From the NCBI RefSeq assembly GCF_045679555.1, contig NC_092090.1, positions 33,348,093 to 33,412,092 of the forward strand: DNA of 64,000 bases, given 5' to 3'. The position numbers and the translations under genes are program-made. This DNA comes from Salvelinus alpinus (Eukaryota; Chordata; Actinopteri; Salmoniformes; Salmonidae). Under the pieces are notes generated by a model, which was given only the letters and a program-made list of their open reading frames with translations, did no database searches and had not been told where the DNA came from. Of the stretch, positions 61,111-64,000 are shown piece by piece. Within the stretch, counting starts at the first letter, position 1. The number at the start of each line of letters is the position of its first letter.

Positions 61111-61699
61111 CTGCTACCCACAGATCGATTAGCTGAACAGATTAAAAGTGTGAATCTAATTGGTCACAAAAAGTCAGAATAAATCACAGCATGACAAGTT
61201 TTGCTTTTTTTGTATTGCAAATTACAAACTATCAACCACTATTTAACAAATTGCAGCTTCCTGTTTAAAAAAAATCTGTACAAAGAAATATGAATTATTA
61301 TAACACATACATCATCATAATAAATGCTACAACTTGAGTTTGCTGGCTGAGACTTCTTTGTGTTTCTTCTTCTTGGAGCCCGGGTCCTTGGCTCCTTTGA
61401 TCTGGCTCTTCACTTGGTCTTGTAGTTGGGAGAAGAAGGCAGAGGAGGAGCGGAGAGCTTTATCCTTCCCCTCATCCTTGAACAGAGAACAAATTAAAAA
61501 ATATATTTTTAAGAAACTATTTGCAACTGTGACAGACAGCTGAATCCTAGCTATTGTAATAAATACAAATGAAAATGTGTGGAGAACACAATGGCCTTAT
61601 CAGTCTATATTGATCACACAGAAATATAATGGAGGGGCTTGCATTTGAAAGACAAGGTTAACTAAATATAAAAACGAGACATGCAGAGAAAGAAAACAC

Positions 61700-61705
61700 T
61701 GATCT
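61700..61705 (-). other. destroyed splice donor in mphosph10
   Basis: On the minus strand the exon end reads TTATTAAAG|ATCAGTG. The protein continues K|DEGKDK in the next exon (61476), so the exon must end at 61704, but the first intron base is A instead of G. Restoring one base would give GTCAGT, the same donor used twice in dhodh. The nearest GT would add four bases and break the frame. Confidence 0.75.
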
Positions 61706-62514
61706 TTAATAAAGTTGCTTTGCCTCCCTTTGTGAGTTTCTTGAGGTTTTCTGCCACCTCTGCCTTTGATTGTTTCTTATTCTCTCCAGTTCTGTCCTTC
61801 AGTTTCCGTCTCTTCTCCTTCATCTTGATGCTCTTCACCTTCTTCTTCTTGCGTCTCTCTCGTTTCTTGTCTGTGGGGGTCTTTTCAGAGTCACCCAGCA
61901 CGTCGCCAGCCTTGTTCTTCTCCTAAGATCAGAAAGGAAATGGTGTTACCCTGTCTTCAGAAGAATCTACTAAAAGGCTACTATGGTAGACAACACAGAA
62001 GTACATTGGTTGACTTCGACACTTGAATGCTTTTGTACGCATCAGTGTACTCTATTAGACTATGATTTCCCATAACATGAAACATATTGGAAAGGGATGC
62101 ATGACAAACCTTGACTTCCTCTGGAGCCAATAGAGTGGCATTACTGGCACAACTTCCTCCATAGCAATAGAAGGCAAATTGGAGACAACTTTCACTTCAG
62201 GAACAGGCTGCAGGACACAAAGAAAAGGTCAAACATATCAATATTGTGTAAAACGCATTTCCATTTGTACAAAATCCTTCATTATAAACTGTGTTGTTCA
62301 AACCCTAAATGCTGATTGTCTGAAAGCCCTGGTATAGCACTGTATACCACAGGTATGAAAAAACATGTATTTTCTAGGCACTCCACGTTGCGTCGTGGTT
62401 AACAGCCCTTAGCCATGGTATATTGGCAATATACCACACCCCCCCGTGCCTTATTGCTTAAATATACCATATTTAAAAGACAAGCATAAATTATGGTTGT
62501 CATGCAAATGCTAC

Positions 62515-63560
62515 AGTGTTTAATTTATTAGGATCCCCATTAGCTACTCCACATGCAGCAGCTACTCTTCCTGAGTTCCACATAAAACATACAAATACAT
62601 GACAAAGTACAGAACAGTAATAGACAAGAACATAAGACATTGCATTTTTTTTTTTAAGTTACATATAGGAAAGACACAGAGACAACAAAAATACTACTTA
62701 CACACTATTCATATATACGGTACAGTTCAATTAGATCTTTAGAAAGAGGAGCGGTGCTGTGATACAAGATGTTGTTTTAAAGCTAAACTTGCTTTTTGCC
62801 TGTGTAACTAACCTCTGGTGGCAGAGCGTTCCACAATGATATAGCTCTATACATAACTAAGTGACACAATAAATCTGTTTTTGGTTTGGGTACCATGAAG
62901 AAACCCATAGTGGAGTGTCATGCATGTCTGTTTGAAGTGTATGCAAATAGATTACACACGTGGTTAGGCATTTTCAACACACAACTGTTTCTTAAAAAGA
63001 CTAGAAGGTGCCTCCCGGGTGGCGCAGTGGTCTAGGGCACTGCATCGCAGTGCTAGCTGTGCCACCAGAGACTCTGGGTTCGAGCCCAGGCTCTGTCGCA
63101 GCCGGCCGCGACTGGGAGGTCCATGGGGCGACGCACAATTGGCCCAGCGTCATCCGGGTTAGGGAGGGTTTGGCCGGTAGGGATATCCTTGTCTCATCGC
63201 GCACTAGCGACTCCTGTGGCGGGCCGGGCACAGTGCACGCTAACCAGGTCACCAGGTGCAGTGTTTCCTTCAGTCACATTGGTGCGACTGGCTTCCGGGT
63301 TGGATGGCTTTCGGCCATGCGTCGAAGGTGGCTTTCGACCTCCGTACGGGAGTTGTAGCGATGAGACAAGATAGTAACTACTAACAATTGGATACTACGA
63401 AATTGGGGAGAAAAGGGTGTAATTTTTGTTTAAAAAAAAAAAAACTAGAAGAGAAAGACTATCATGAAAGACTATCATGTTGCTGATGTTAGTTCTGTGT
63501 GTGCAGTTAAGGGCAAGGCGTGCTGCTTTGTTTTGAGCTAGCTGCAGCTTTGCAGTATCC
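62515..63560. repeat. dispersed repeat in the mphosph10 intron, split by a SINE
   Basis: The left part (TTATTAGGATCCCCATTAGC, ACCTCTGGTGGCAGAGCGTT) and right part after the SINE (GGGCAAGGCGTGCTGCTTTG, GAGCTAGCTGCAGCTTTGCA) read as one common teleost repeat. No coding frame of its own was recognised. Confidence 0.5.
63004..63443 (+). mobile_element. long tRNA-derived SINE (SmaI-type)
   Basis: Starts GGTGCCTCCCGGGTGGCGCAG (with a SmaI site CCCGGG), then an A-box-like head and the B box GGGTTCGAGCCC at 63077. The body has GGCCCAGCGTCATCCGGG, CTCCTGTGGCGGGCCGGGCA, GTACGGGAGTTGTAGCGATG. It ends ATTGGGGAGAAAAGGGTGTAA with a poly-A run. It is about 440 bp, much longer than the 20.5-kb SINE, but shares part of the body. 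Inserted in an mphosph10 intron. Confidence 0.85.
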
Positions 63561-64000
63561 AGGGCACATGGAAACATTGACAGGAAAACTCACCGGTTTG
63601 GGTGTGAAGTGGAAGTTGGAGAGAGCGTCAAGTTTAAGGAATAGAGAATCCATGAGCTTTTGAATTTCTACATGGGCTGGGTTTTCTTCATCCTCTGTCT
63701 TTTGCTGAAATACAAGGGAAATAGATCCAAATAATATAAATAATTCATTCAACAAACAGAAAATGCATTAATTGCAATATAGAGAAAAGCCAAGTATGTT
63801 CACACTAAAATATAATCGAATAACTACCTGATTCTGCTTGAGGTACTCTTGCTCATAAACCTCTGCAAGGCTCAGCTTGCTCTTCTCATGGTCCAGTCAG
63901 CCTCTTCTTGTACTCAAATACCTCTTCCTTAGGCTTCTCCTTGCGCACCACATCATCCCACACCTTGGAAAAAAATACAAGTCAGAAAACAACATTTCCT

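Larger units (their letters stand above)
61327..63963 (-). pseudogene. mphosph10: mphosph10 (MPP10, U3 snoRNP protein) copy, 3' half, with disabling lesions
   Basis: MPP10 is a nucleolar U3 snoRNP component (with IMP3/IMP4) needed for 18S rRNA processing. Exons seen, in gene order: 63963-63828 (VWDDVVRKEKPKEE, then in another frame DHEKSKLSLAEVYEQEYL), 63704-63594 ([36 protein letters not shown]), 62207-62110 (PVPEVKVVSNLPSIAMEEV, then in another frame NATLLAPEEVK), 61922-61704 (EKNKAGDVLGDSEKTPTDKK, RERRKKKKVKSIKMKEKRRK) and 61476-61327 (DEGKDKALRSSSAFFSQLQD, ending ASKLKL and TAG). Upstream exons are right of the window. Three lesions: a 2-bp deletion near 63894 giving an early TGA, a net -1 frameshift near 62140, and AAG|ATCAGT instead of GTCAGT at 61704/61703. 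Introns are kept, so it is a duplicated rather than processed copy; an ohnolog from the salmonid genome doubling is a likely origin. Sequence error is the alternative. Confidence 0.85.

Noticed and set aside
61681..61973. Plus-strand frames rich in Phe/Leu/Ser
   Set aside because: Antisense of the lysine-rich mphosph10 exon 61922-61704.

Overview
The window looks like a salmonid (salmon, trout or charr) nuclear chromosome segment. Three vertebrate genes have well-conserved exons, GT-AG introns and the order and orientation known around human 16q22 (DHODH, PKD1L3, IST1). The introns and spacers are filled with repeats typical of salmonids: tRNA-derived SINEs of the HpaI/SmaI type, many Tc1-like transposons, L2-type LINEs, LTR elements with TGT..ACA ends, and CTAGCTAACG-rich 5' flanks. 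Salmonid identity is inferred from my recognition of these repeats, without a database search.

Layout. 1-7.66 kb: 5' six coding exons of dhodh on the minus strand; the 3' exons lie left of the window. Its introns hold a 27-bp minisatellite that starts at a splice donor, a 58-bp tandem array and a 1-kb element with long inverted repeats. 7.66-8.28 kb: head-to-head promoter interval. 8.28-18.82 kb (possibly 19.49 kb): a pkd1l3-like polycystin gene on the plus strand. It encodes a signal peptide, C-type lectin domain, GAIN/GPS, PLAT and about five membrane segments; the C-terminal polycystin channel half was not found. 19.9-44.6 kb: a graveyard of nested transposons (Tc1, solo LTRs, a complete two-LTR non-autonomous element inside an L1-like LINE, two more Tc1 elements, an LTR element piece with an attached leucine-rich-repeat fragment, an L2 LINE and a long LINE with a 2A-like motif). 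45.3-48.2 kb: duplicated sequence of the ist1 3' side. 48.26-60.47 kb: complete ist1 on the minus strand (nine coding exons, 350 codons plus stop), with several transposons sitting within tens of bases of its splice sites. 61.33-64 kb: 3' half of an mphosph10 (MPP10) copy on the minus strand, carrying two frameshifts and a destroyed splice donor, so probably a pseudogene.

The three real genes do not form a pathway: DHODH makes pyrimidines in the mitochondrion, PKD1L3-like is a membrane receptor/channel subunit, and IST1 regulates ESCRT-III. Their neighbourhood is an old vertebrate synteny block. The most interesting observations are the MPP10 lesions, the 2A-like motif in the 40-kb LINE, the minisatellite that multiplies a dhodh splice donor, the missing channel half of the pkd1l3-like gene, and a leucine-rich-repeat fragment captured between transposons.
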